Source: Bacteroidota bacterium (GTDB lineage Bacteria; Bacteroidota; Bacteroidia; Bacteroidales; CAIXZF01). From it: a DNA stretch of 64,000 nucleotides. The translations under genes and the position numbers were made by a program. The DNA lies in assembly GCA_022709385.1 (NCBI GenBank), contig JAKLIX010000003.1, forward strand, positions 186,001-250,000, in the 5' to 3' direction. Each line of letters starts with the position of its first letter. Position 1 is the stretch's first letter. The notes beneath the pieces are model-generated. The model did not search any database, had not been told where the DNA came from, and was given only the letters and a program-made list of their open reading frames with translations. Positions 24,919 through 33,373 of this stretch are shown here, piece after piece.

Positions 24919-27767
24919 AGGGTTCTGGCCTGAAAAGCCAGCTCAGCCTGTTGCTGCAGGCTTTCAATTCCGTTCATTGCCTGTTCCATGTCCAGCTTTG
25001 CATAAGGGCTCAGCATTTTCATATCGGGTAGATTGTCGGGCACTTGTCCTTCCCTCAATTGGCGGGCCTGATGTTGCAGGCGGGTGAAGGAAAGAAATTC
25101 CCATGCCTGCAGCAGGGTTTCTGTCATGTTGCGGTTGAAAACGCCGGACTTGAACAGTGCTATAATCCTGTCCGTAGTTCCTGATGATCGCACGTTATTG
25201 GCGAGTGCATACAGCCTTACAATGCCTGTGAGGGGCATCAGCAGGGTTTTCAGGTTGGTGGGGCCTTCCGGATTATAATGTTTGTCGGGTGCATAAGGCA
25301 TCCAGGTGGCAGTCATCAGCCGGCAAAAGATGTCGTTGGTTCTTATTCCTTCGAAGATGTGCCTTTGTAATTCGTCAACAAGGCTTGCTTCTCCGTAAAG
25401 CAGCGACAGATCGTAAAAGATGCTGATTTCCAGCAGTTCTTCCGGCCCCGGGTTTTTAGCCCACCTTGTAAAATGGTTTTTCCATCTGTCCAGTGGCTGG
25501 CACCATTTTTCATTTCCGGCCATGATTCCTCCTTTACAGAGCGAAAAGCCGACCTGGTCGAGTTGTTGGTTCAGCATGCCGCCAAGGCGGAGGAAATAGC
25601 GGCGGGCTTCTTCGCTGAGGTTCTTTTCATCCCTGCCGGTGATAAGGGCATTGTCCTGGTCGGTCAGCAGGCTTTGTTCTCTTCTTCCGGCGCTGCCGAG
25701 CTGGATAAAGGCGAAAGGCAGCGGGGCAGGACCGCATGTTTCCAGGCAAAGGGCGATGACCCGTCTGGTGATATGATCCGACATCATCGAATACCATGCT
25801 GTAAGCAGCCGGATATCCTGCCGGCTTTCAAGAAGTTGGATCATCAGCTTCCGTACGGAGTCGAACAGGGATTTCAGTTCATGGATTGTCCCTGCCTGCC
25901 GGATGTTGTTGACAAAGAGGACTGGCCAGGCTTCCATGGCCTGGAGGATGTTGGTTCGGGTGAGCATTCCGGTCGTTTTTCCGTCTGCATCGCTAACGAG
26001 CAGGCATTCCGTGGCGCTTTCGTTCAGAAGCGGGATGGCATCGGCCAGGGACAGCCTGTCGCTGATCACGGCAGGCGGTGAAACCATCAGTCGAAAAGCG
26101 GGCAGGCCCGGGTCGGCTCCGCCGGCAAGCAGGTACGCCGCTTCCCTGACTTTCAGGATACCCAGTGGCAGATCTTCCGGTGTTTTAACGAGGATGTATG
26201 CGGGATGGTGCTTTCCTGCATTGGCAAGTGCGGCAGAGATGCTGTCGTACATGCTGCAGTGGCTTACAGGAGCGGATACCTGTCCGGCTGCCATTCCCTC
26301 CAGGAAGGGGAGTCCGTCTGCCGTCATGCCGGCATCCAGAAACACAGGGTCGTTGGTAGAGCTGCCCAATGATTCGATACAGCCTTCGCACCAGGTATTC
26401 CCGGCCAGATCTTCGGCAACAATCACACTGACGATAGCGTAAATCTCACGTTTGTCTTTTCTCTTTACCCTGATCACCCTGGAGCGCACTTGTTTTTTCT
26501 CTGAAAGTTCCCTCAGGAAAGCTATTCTCTCGGAGGGATCGGCATAAAAAGATTCGATGGAAAATGACATCAGTTCTTCGGGGTCTCGGAATCCAAGGAT
26601 GTTCAGGGTGGGAAGGGTAGCGGAGATAAAACGGTTTCTCCGGGCGAAGGTTGTTTTAAAAAAGCCGCAACCTACGGCATCAAAAAGGCTGTTGACAGCA
26701 GGTTCGGCTTTTGGACCGGCATCCACGGGCCTTGCCACAAGCATCACGGCCGGCTGATCGTCCAAAAGGATGGCAGAAAGATCGGCATGGATGCGGATCA
26801 GGCTGTTGTCTTCCTTTATCAGTTCACATTCTGCAGACTGGCTGGCCGACAATTCTTCATACAGCGTTGCCGGCCGGGTGTCAGTAGAAATGGGGGCAAA
26901 AAGCAGCACCTCTGCCAGGTGTTTGTTCCGCAGTTCGTCTTCCCGGTACCCCAGCCAGGCGAGCAGGGTCCGGTTCACATGCAGGCCTCCCTCCGACCAG
27001 ATCAGTACGCCTTCGGATGCAGCTTCGGCAAGGGCGCGGTAGCGTTCCCTGGACTCCCTGAGATCCTGTTCGGCTTCCCTTCGTCTGAGCTCGATCTTGT
27101 GACTCTGTCTGGCCATGAAAACAAGCAATACGACCATGATCAGACCGATGGCGCCCGAAATAAGCATGGCCTGTGCTTCCATACGGCGGATACTCTGCCT
27201 GACATCCTCTACATAGATGCCGGTACCGATCACCCATTGCCACGGCTTGAACAGGATGACGTGCGACAACTTGGGAACGATCCGGCTCGAATCATCTTTC
27301 CACTGCCACATATAATCCACATAACCGCCACCCGAAGCAGTGGCCTTTTCTGCGAACTCAACAAAAATTGCCTTGCCATGCGGATCACGGTACTGGCTCA
27401 GGTCTTTGGATTCCATCCCCGGCCGGTAGGGGTGCATGATCATGGACGGACCCAGGTCCGTGATCCAGAAATAATCCTTCAGGTCCTCTCCGTAACGAAT
27501 TTCCCGTATGGCCTGGATCGCTTCCTGCCTTGCCTCCTCCCCGTTGAGCCTGCCTTCGCTTTGCAGTCTGTAGTAATGGTCGCATACCGACCATGCCGAG
27601 CGGGTCAGTTCCAGGATCATTTCCCGCTTTTTATCCATCATCGCCTTTTCAAAACCGGGAATCATATACCCGAATATCAGTCCGGCAAACAGACTGAAAG
27701 CCAGGATGGCCGGAAGGATCACCCTCAGGAAGAAGATTGTCCTGTTTTTTCTGGATTCATTGCTCAT
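24915..27767 (-). CDS. Multi-domain sensor: Cache, PAS, PAS, CBS, DUF294 nucleotidyltransferase
   Basis: About 950 residues from the ATG at 27767, which overlaps the metallophosphoesterase stop by four bases (ATGA); a longer frame to 27884 is less likely. Order: membrane helix (~10-35); single-Cache extracytoplasmic domain (~40-190, with D-Y-F-W-I-T-D and W-V-I-G-T-G-I-Y); second helix (~195-215); two PAS domains (~245-490); CBS pair (~530-640); GlnD-like nucleotidyltransferase with G-S-A-G-R-R-E-Q-S and D-Q-D-N-A-L (~690-790); and a helical DUF294 C-terminal domain. CBS-DUF294 proteins commonly accompany DUF4212 symporters. The Cache/PAS front is an added input. I infer ligand sensing linked to nucleotidyl transfer; target unknown. 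Confidence 0.85.
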   Translation of the reverse strand: MSNESRKNRTIFFLRVILPAILAFSLFAGLIFGYMIPGFEKAMMDKKREMILELTRSAWSVCDHYYRLQSEGRLNGEEARQEAIQAIREIRYGEDLKDYFWITDLGPSMIMHPYRPGMESKDLSQYRDPHGKAIFVEFAEKATASGGGYVDYMWQWKDDSSRIVPKLSHVILFKPWQWVIGTGIYVEDVRQSIRRMEAQAMLISGAIGLIMVVLLVFMARQSHKIELRRREAEQDLRESRERYRALAEAASEGVLIWSEGGLHVNRTLLAWLGYREDELRNKHLAEVLLFAPISTDTRPATLYEELSASQSAECELIKEDNSLIRIHADLSAILLDDQPAVMLVARPVDAGPKAEPAVNSLFDAVGCGFFKTTFARRNRFISATLPTLNILGFRDPEELMSFSIESFYADPSERIAFLRELSEKKQVRSRVIRVKRKDKREIYAIVSVIVAEDLAGNTWCEGCIESLGSSTNDPVFLDAGMTADGLPFLEGMAAGQVSAPVSHCSMYDSISAALANAGKHHPAYILVKTPEDLPLGILKVREAAYLLAGGADPGLPAFRLMVSPPAVISDRLSLADAIPLLNESATECLLVSDADGKTTGMLTRTNILQAMEAWPVLFVNNIRQAGTIHELKSLFDSVRKLMIQLLESRQDIRLLTAWYSMMSDHITRRVIALCLETCGPAPLPFAFIQLGSAGRREQSLLTDQDNALITGRDEKNLSEEARRYFLRLGGMLNQQLDQVGFSLCKGGIMAGNEKWCQPLDRWKNHFTRWAKNPGPEELLEISIFYDLSLLYGEASLVDELQRHIFEGIRTNDIFCRLMTATWMPYAPDKHYNPEGPTNLKTLLMPLTGIVRLYALANNVRSSGTTDRIIALFKSGVFNRNMTETLLQAWEFLSFTRLQHQARQLREGQVPDNLPDMKMLSPYAKLDMEQAMNGIESLQQQAELAFQARTL

Positions 27768-28558
27768 CCTTCTGTGGTTTGCTTGTATTGATGAATTGGA
27801 AACACATTGATCTGTGACAGGGTCGTGTCGAGGATTGCCATCCCGCCGACACCGGTTTCGCCTGTGACGGCCGGCAGCAGGCAAAGTACGGGGATATTTC
27901 CGGTGGGGTAGGTGTGAAAAGGCATGCGGTGAATGGCTCGCAAGAATTTTTTGGCTCCGTTGATCCTGAAAGGAAAGGCGAATCCGGCACCTGCCGTATG
28001 TGTATGACCCGTAACAACAAGGCTGACCGCATGTCTTACCATGAAATCACGCAGCGGCATCAGATCCTTGCGTTTTTTAATATACAGTGCCTTGGACCCG
28101 CTCAGATCCGGGTAAACATAATGACTTAACAAACAGCGGATTCCGCCTATGTCCGGAATGATGCCGTGAGGAAGATTCCGCAGGTATTCGACATCCGCGC
28201 CTGTCATGTCGCCGGGCAGCTCTCCTTCGTAGGACCAGTCCGGGATATTGTTGTCATTCAACTGAACGTCAATGGTCTGTGTGTCGGTCTGAAGTTCGTC
28301 CACCAGCCTTGCTTCACGCGATCCGCCACAGGCATACAGGTCATGGTTGCCGGCCACAACCCAGCGGCAGTAGCTCTGGATCAGATGCAGGCAACGGCTT
28401 GCGCTTCGTTCTTTGATATTCGCATAATATGCCGGATTGTAGCCAACGATGTCGCCCAGGCATGCGATCTCGTCGCAGTGATGCCTTTCGCACAGGCGCA
28501 GCGCCTGTTCAAGCTTCCTGAAGTCTTCGTGGATATCGGAAATCAGTCCTAACAGCAT
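27764..28558 (-). CDS. Calcineurin-like metallophosphoesterase
   Basis: 264 residues, no signal peptide. The metal-binding motifs appear in order: S-D-I-H near residue 7-10, G-D-I-V-G-Y-N-P near 35, G-N-H-D near 70 and G-H-T-H near 185. This fits the YfcE/diadenosine-type phosphodiesterase group of the superfamily. It overlaps the sensor gene downstream by four bases, so the two proteins are made together. A plausible but unproven reading is that it removes or hydrolyses what the DUF294 transferase makes. Confidence 0.88.
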   Translation of the reverse strand: MLLGLISDIHEDFRKLEQALRLCERHHCDEIACLGDIVGYNPAYYANIKERSASRCLHLIQSYCRWVVAGNHDLYACGGSREARLVDELQTDTQTIDVQLNDNNIPDWSYEGELPGDMTGADVEYLRNLPHGIIPDIGGIRCLLSHYVYPDLSGSKALYIKKRKDLMPLRDFMVRHAVSLVVTGHTHTAGAGFAFPFRINGAKKFLRAIHRMPFHTYPTGNIPVLCLLPAVTGETGVGGMAILDTTLSQINVFPIHQYKQTTEG

Positions 28559-28600
28559 GATTGCTATTTGGAGACTAAAGGTACACCGAAAAGTGAGTAA

Positions 28601-29440
28601 TCAGCCTGCCGGGGAAATTTTCCGTTCCGCTTTGGATGATATCCAGATGCTGAACTCAAAAAGACCGTAGAGGGGAATTCCAACCAGAATCTGGCTGAAG
28701 ATATCGGGCGGGGTGATAATAGCCGACAGCACCAGGATGATCACCAGGGTGTATTTGCGGCTTTTTTTCAGAAAACGGGTGGATAAGATACCTGTTCTCG
28801 TCAGGAAGAAGGTAAAGACCGGCAGCTCGAAGATCAGCCCGGTGGCAAGGGTGCCCGACACGACGGTTGAGATGAAACTCGACAGGGCGATCTGGTTGTT
28901 GACGGCCTCGCTCACCTGGTATGAGCCGAAAAACTGTATGGTAAGAGGCACGATCACGTAATATCCGAAAAGCACTCCGAGCAGGAACAGGGCAGAAATG
29001 ACCAGGACGGCTCCGCGGCTGTATTTTTTTTCAGTTTCCTTCAGGGCCGGAGCCAGGAAACGCCAGATTTCCCAGACAACATAAGGCGTGGCAAGCACCA
29101 GACCGGCGATAAAGGAGATCTTCATGTGGGTCATGAACTGCCCCGACATGCTGTAGTTGATGATCTTCAGCTTCACGGCTTCGAAGCACATCCCCGGCAG
29201 TCCCAGCATTTCCCCTATTTTGCAGAATACCCGGTTGGTAAAGAACTCCGGTTGGTTGGGTGCCAGGATGATACCGTCGAAGATCAGGTGACGGTTAAGA
29301 AAAGCGGCCACAGCCATGATCAGAATGGCCAGAGCCGAGCGGACCAGGTGCCACCGTAATTCTTCAAGGTGCTCCCAGAACGACATCTCCGCCTCCGGAT
29401 TCCGCGCTTTGTGTTGTTTGTTGCTCGTTTTTTCGGTCAT
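28601..29440 (-). CDS. tatC: Sec-independent translocase TatC
   Basis: About 279 residues from the ATG at 29440; a longer frame to 29542 adds an unlikely leader. The cytosolic start has the TatC signature M-S-F-W-E-H-L-E-E-L-R, and six membrane helices follow, with F-I-A-G-L-V-L-A-T-P-Y-V-V-W-E-I-W-R-F in the second cytosolic loop and A-I-I-T-P-P-D near the end. TatC is the signal-peptide receptor of the twin-arginine pathway, which exports folded, often cofactor-bearing proteins such as molybdoenzymes. No tatA is in the window. The 270 bases between this gene and 29711 hold no gene I can support. Confidence 0.95.
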   Translation of the reverse strand: MTEKTSNKQHKARNPEAEMSFWEHLEELRWHLVRSALAILIMAVAAFLNRHLIFDGIILAPNQPEFFTNRVFCKIGEMLGLPGMCFEAVKLKIINYSMSGQFMTHMKISFIAGLVLATPYVVWEIWRFLAPALKETEKKYSRGAVLVISALFLLGVLFGYYVIVPLTIQFFGSYQVSEAVNNQIALSSFISTVVSGTLATGLIFELPVFTFFLTRTGILSTRFLKKSRKYTLVIILVLSAIITPPDIFSQILVGIPLYGLFEFSIWISSKAERKISPAG

Positions 29441-29710
29441 CACGCAGTGGCAAAGATATTTAAAAATGTGCTCATCCCTTCGCCTTGCGCAAAACGGCAT
29501 GTTCAATGCGCTGTTTAACAGGTATTTATGCGGGGATGTCATCCCTCGGTACCTGCACCCTGAAATGGACCGAAGCCCCGGCGTCAGGCATGATTGATAT
29601 ATGCAGCATGCAGTCCCGGGAAAAGTTTACAACATTCATGCTATATTTATGCAGCCGTTCCGTCATGTGTACAGGTGTTTTAAGGTTATAGGTTAATTAT
29701 CAGATTTTAA

Positions 29711-30649
29711 GTGTATAAATACTTATTTGGCCCGGTTCCTTCACGGCGGTTGGGAATGTCATTGGGCGTTGATCTTGTGCCCGCAAAGGTGTGTTCGCTG
29801 GATTGTGTCTATTGTGAGGTTGGTAAAACAAGCAAGCTCACATTGGATGGAATGGAATATATTCCTGTAGCAAAGATAAAGGCAGAACTCCTTCATTATT
29901 TCCAGCATCAACCGGACCCGGAGTATATTACCTTTTCCGGTTCCGGTGAGCCGACACTGAACAGCGGGATTGGAGAAATCATGCAGTTCATCAGGCAGAT
30001 CAGGCCGGCTGTCCCGGTCGCCGTACTGACCAACGGTACTCTGCTTCTTGATAAAAACGTCCGGGATTCATTGAAAGGGGCCGATGTAGTACTTCCCTCC
30101 CTGGATGCCGCCACTGAGGACGTTTTCAGGCGGGTCAACCGTCCGGTCGGAAATTGCAGCATTGATCAGGTTATCCGGGGTTTGATAGATTTCAGGAAGG
30201 CCTTCACGGGAAAAATATGGCTGGAGGTATTTATTCTGCCTGGATATAATGATACCGAAAGCGAATGGTCTGCACTAAAAGAGGCAATATTGAAAATCAA
30301 GCCTGATGCAGTCCAGTTGAATACCCTCGACAGACCCGGGGCTATTCCCGGGCTGCGCGCCGCCACCAGGGAAGAACTCCAAAAAATCATTGACTTCTGG
30401 GACATGGACAGGGTGGAAATTATTGCTGCTTCACCCGAACGAAAAGACATACAGGCATACAGGAATGACCTGGAGACAGCCATCATGGAGACCCTCGCAA
30501 GAAGACCCTGTACCCTGCACGATCTGAGCAGGTTCCTGGGACTTCATATCAATGAGATCAATAAATATCTGGATGTCCTGGAAGCAGAGGAGAAGATAGA
30601 AGCAGTGCAACTGGAAAGAGGGATATTTTATCAGAGGAAAAACAAATAA
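29711..30649 (+). CDS. Radical SAM protein (COG0731-like)
   Basis: 312 residues, GTG start at 29711. The N-terminus F-G-P-V-P-S-R-R-L-G-M-S-L-G-V-D is characteristic of the COG0731 group, followed by the radical SAM cluster C28-x3-C32-x2-C35 (C-S-L-D-C-V-Y-C). Later blocks G-S-G-E-P-T-L and L-P-S-L-D-A also fit. The C-terminal ~70 residues (P-C-T-L-H-D-L-S-R-F-L-G) look like a small winged-helix domain. Members are related to tRNA-modifying TYW1 but their reaction in bacteria is not settled. It precedes the DUF364 gene on the same strand and may belong to the same metal-cofactor locus. Confidence 0.87.
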   Translation: MYKYLFGPVPSRRLGMSLGVDLVPAKVCSLDCVYCEVGKTSKLTLDGMEYIPVAKIKAELLHYFQHQPDPEYITFSGSGEPTLNSGIGEIMQFIRQIRPAVPVAVLTNGTLLLDKNVRDSLKGADVVLPSLDAATEDVFRRVNRPVGNCSIDQVIRGLIDFRKAFTGKIWLEVFILPGYNDTESEWSALKEAILKIKPDAVQLNTLDRPGAIPGLRAATREELQKIIDFWDMDRVEIIAASPERKDIQAYRNDLETAIMETLARRPCTLHDLSRFLGLHINEINKYLDVLEAEEKIEAVQLERGIFYQRKNK

Positions 30650-30682
30650 GCTGCGTTCCGGTCAAGGGAAGGGATTTGCATC

Positions 30683-30769
30683 ATGGATCGAACCGTCGTG
30701 GAACAGCAACAGCAATTTTATACTTTTGCTGATCATGCAGCCTGGGAGGCCGCATCAATTCAAATGTGA
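30683..30769 (+). CDS. Possible 28-residue small ORF or leader
   Basis: ATG at 30683 with AAGGGA eight bases upstream, 28 codons, TGA at 30767. The product (M-D-R-T-V-V-E-Q-Q-Q-Q-F-Y...) matches nothing I recognise. It lies in the 135-bp gap before the DUF364 gene. The same DNA can form a hairpin, TGCAGCC-TGGGA-GGCCGCA, so it might instead be part of an RNA leader. Confidence 0.25.
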   Translation: MDRTVVEQQQQFYTFADHAAWEAASIQM

Positions 30770-30784
30770 AAAAGATCCAACCTG

Positions 30785-31606
30785 ATGATCATTGCAGAAA
30801 CGCTTCAGTTTTTAAAAGAGCGGTTTTCAGACCGCTACGATGATCTTATTATTTCCGATGTCCGCATCGGGGTCCATCTGACGGCAGTCAGGCTGTCTGA
30901 CGGCAGTCTGGGTGTTGCCGGCACGCTTGAAGATGAACAGCTTCACTGCCTGAAGAAGAACCGGGATTACGGGGAGTTCACTCCGACCCGGATCAGGGGG
31001 AGGAAGATCGCGGATTTGTTTGCATATGCAGGGAGGTCTTTCATAACCGAGACATTGAAGGTCGCGGTTTTGAATGCCATTTCATCAGGAATAATTGCAG
31101 AAGGCCATTACAACGTGATTGAGGACGCAGATCCCATTGACATGGTCGATCTGGATTCCGGGAAGACCATCACCCTGGTGGGGGCGTTTCAGTCGTATAT
31201 ACAGAAGATTGCTGAGTCCGGCAGCCGGCTTTTTGTGTTGGAGTTCAATGACCGGCATCTGAGCCGGGAGCACCGGCAGCATTTTGTTCCGGCTGAAGCT
31301 TATCAAACGGTACTGCCGGGTTCAGATGTGGTGATCATTACCGGTTCTGCCTTGGTAAACAATACGATAGACGGTTTGTTATCCGCCATTTCACCCGGTA
31401 CGCAGGTGATTGTTACAGGTCCGTCAAGCAGCCTGGTCCCCGATGTTTTATTCCGTCACCGTGTCAGCATGGTGGGTGCGACCCGCATCCTTGATCCCGG
31501 AAAATTGTTTGAAGTAGTCGGCGAATCAGGTGCAGGCTATCATTTATACAGATATTGTGCTCAGAAGATCTGCATCGTCAATGAGGCCGGCACCGGGAAT
31601 CAGTGA
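30785..31606 (+). CDS. DUF364/DUF4213 putative heavy-metal chelation protein
   Basis: 273 residues, cytosolic. The first ~90 residues form a DUF4213-like N-terminal domain (S-D-V-R-I-G-V-H-L-T-A-V-R-L-S-D-G). The rest is a DUF364 Rossmann-like domain with V-G-A-F-Q-S-Y-I, L-F-V-L-E-F-N, D-V-V-I-I-T-G-S-A-L-V-N-N-T and V-T-G-P-S-S-S-L-V-P-D. These proteins often lie beside molybdate or tungstate transport and nitrogenase-type genes and are thought to bind metal; none has a settled reaction to my knowledge. Its 3' end overlaps the start of the next gene by about 26 bases. Confidence 0.82.
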   Translation: MIIAETLQFLKERFSDRYDDLIISDVRIGVHLTAVRLSDGSLGVAGTLEDEQLHCLKKNRDYGEFTPTRIRGRKIADLFAYAGRSFITETLKVAVLNAISSGIIAEGHYNVIEDADPIDMVDLDSGKTITLVGAFQSYIQKIAESGSRLFVLEFNDRHLSREHRQHFVPAEAYQTVLPGSDVVIITGSALVNNTIDGLLSAISPGTQVIVTGPSSSLVPDVLFRHRVSMVGATRILDPGKLFEVVGESGAGYHLYRYCAQKICIVNEAGTGNQ

Positions 31607-33293
31607 GCGGTGGATAAAGGCATCCGTCATAGGTACGATCTGGGCTGCTTCGGAGATTGTTCTTGGCAGCTTCTTTCATAACCTCAGGATACCTTTCAGT
31701 TCAAATATCTTAACCGGGATCGGGATCATTATCATGATTTCGGCAGCTTACAGATGGACTGAAAACGGTTTATTCTGGCGTGCCGGACTGATTTGTGCCG
31801 TAATGAAGACCATGTCGCCCAGCGCGGTCATCTTCGGACCGATGATCGCCATCTTCATGCAGGCTTTGTTGCTCGATATCAGTGTAAGAACCTTCAGGAG
31901 AGCGATTCCCGGCTTTATCATCGGCAGCATGCTTGCCACGAGCTGGAACCTGTTTCAGAAGATCATCAACTTCATTGTCTTCTACGGATTCAATATCGTA
32001 GATATCTATACTGATTTGCTGTTATATACCCAGAAGCAACTGAACATTCATTTCAACATTGTCTGGCTTCCTGTCCTGTTTTTATTGTTGGTTTATGGTC
32101 TCATGGGCTTTGTTTCCGCCCTTGTCGGGATCAGGGTCGGGAGGAAACTGCTGTCTCACCCGCCTGAAATGATTCAGTCGGGGCAATCCGCAATGCTACC
32201 CGGCAGCAAGCGTTTCGGGAAGCCTTTTAATTATTCGGTGTCCTGGCTTGTGGCCGACTTTTTGCTGATCACCGCTGTCCTGCTTTCAATTACACACACA
32301 CCCGTGCTTGTTTGGAGTGTCGCAACCATCGTGCTTGTACTGGTCTGGATCAGCCGTTATAAAAGGGCTTTGCGGCAATTGTCCAGACCCCGTTTCTGGC
32401 TCTCTTTTGTGCTGATCACCATGCTGACTGCCTTTGTGCTGAACAAAATGCAGTCGCGCGACTATGTGCACGGATTACTGGTCGGCATGCAGATGAATTT
32501 CAGGGCAGTGGTGATCATTCTCGGATTTTCCGTTTTAGGCACTGAATTGTATAATCCGCGGATTCGAAACTTTTTCCTGAAAACACCCTTCAGGCAGTTG
32601 CCGCTGGCCCTTGAGCTGTCCTTTGAAAGCCTGCCTGTCATGATTGCTTCCATCCCTGAGTATAAGGTGCTGGTCAGGGATCCCGTTTCCGTTTTTTACC
32701 GGCTCATCTCACAGATAGAGTTTCGCCTGGCAGCATTGAAGCAAAGGCTTGCACGGAAAATCTTCATTGTCGCAGGGGGTGTCGGGACTGGCAAAACCAG
32801 GCTGCTGCTGCGACTTGTGGATAAACTCAGGGCGGAGAATATGCCGGTGTCAGGCATCCTGTCGCCGAGGTTGATGGAGAACGGGCTGACCACTGGTTAC
32901 GACCTCATCGATATCAGTACTGGCAACAGGGAGCGGTTTTTGCGTATTTCGGATGATCCTGATCAGGAAAAGATCGGAAGGTACAGCATTTTACCAGGGG
33001 GACTCAGCCTGGGCATCAATGCCCTGAAAGGGGCTGAAGCGGAAAATTCCGGTATCGTGGTGATCGATGAAGTCGGGAAGATGGAAATGGAGAACAGGGG
33101 CTGGGCCGGGCAGTTGACCGCATTGCTGCATGCTGCCTCCCAAACCCTCATCCTTTCAGTCAGGGATGTCAATGTGGAAGCCGTGATCAGGCATTGGCAT
33201 CTAAGAAACTATGTTGTATTCGAATTGCCTGAAACCGATTCTGAAATGATCATCGGCCGGATAGTCCATGAGGTGCAGACCGGGCAGGAGTGA
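31581..33293 (+). CDS. Membrane protein fused to THEP1-type nucleoside triphosphatase
   Basis: About 570 residues from the ATG at 31581 (the longest frame opens at 31530, inside the DUF364 gene). Residues ~12-390 are a membrane region with about ten helices in two groups. The second group ends in a cytosolic part (F-F-L-K-T-P-F-R-Q-L-P-L-A-L-E-L-S-F-E-S-L-P) that resembles the coupling helices of ECF/CbiQ T-components. Residues ~395-570 form an NTPase with P-loop G-G-V-G-T-G-K-T (399-406) and the THEP1 Walker B V-I-D-E-V-G-K-M-E. THEP1 proteins are normally separate and short. The fusion and the DUF364 neighbour suggest an energised metal or cofactor uptake device, by inference only. Confidence 0.72.
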   Translation: MRPAPGISERWIKASVIGTIWAASEIVLGSFFHNLRIPFSSNILTGIGIIIMISAAYRWTENGLFWRAGLICAVMKTMSPSAVIFGPMIAIFMQALLLDISVRTFRRAIPGFIIGSMLATSWNLFQKIINFIVFYGFNIVDIYTDLLLYTQKQLNIHFNIVWLPVLFLLLVYGLMGFVSALVGIRVGRKLLSHPPEMIQSGQSAMLPGSKRFGKPFNYSVSWLVADFLLITAVLLSITHTPVLVWSVATIVLVLVWISRYKRALRQLSRPRFWLSFVLITMLTAFVLNKMQSRDYVHGLLVGMQMNFRAVVIILGFSVLGTELYNPRIRNFFLKTPFRQLPLALELSFESLPVMIASIPEYKVLVRDPVSVFYRLISQIEFRLAALKQRLARKIFIVAGGVGTGKTRLLLRLVDKLRAENMPVSGILSPRLMENGLTTGYDLIDISTGNRERFLRISDDPDQEKIGRYSILPGGLSLGINALKGAEAENSGIVVIDEVGKMEMENRGWAGQLTALLHAASQTLILSVRDVNVEAVIRHWHLRNYVVFELPETDSEMIIGRIVHEVQTGQE

Positions 33294-33373
33294 TTTCGGA
33301 CAGCGGTATCATGCCGTCAGGCGAGATTGACGAAACCTGAAAATTCCAAAGATAAGCGAAGCCGTTCGGGGTA

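Noticed and set aside
26787..27791. 334-residue open frame on the plus strand
   Set aside because: Entirely antisense to the Cache-PAS-CBS-DUF294 gene, which has clear domains. Its translation shows no recognisable family and is a by-product of codon bias.
29441..29710. Possible RNA gene or small protein between tatC and the radical SAM gene
   Set aside because: No cloverleaf, no strong hairpin and no frame with a plausible ribosome site; left as plain intergenic sequence.
33294..33373. Bidirectional terminator between the membrane-NTPase gene and xdhC
   Set aside because: Expected at a convergent junction, but I found no stable stem with T-runs in these 80 bases.
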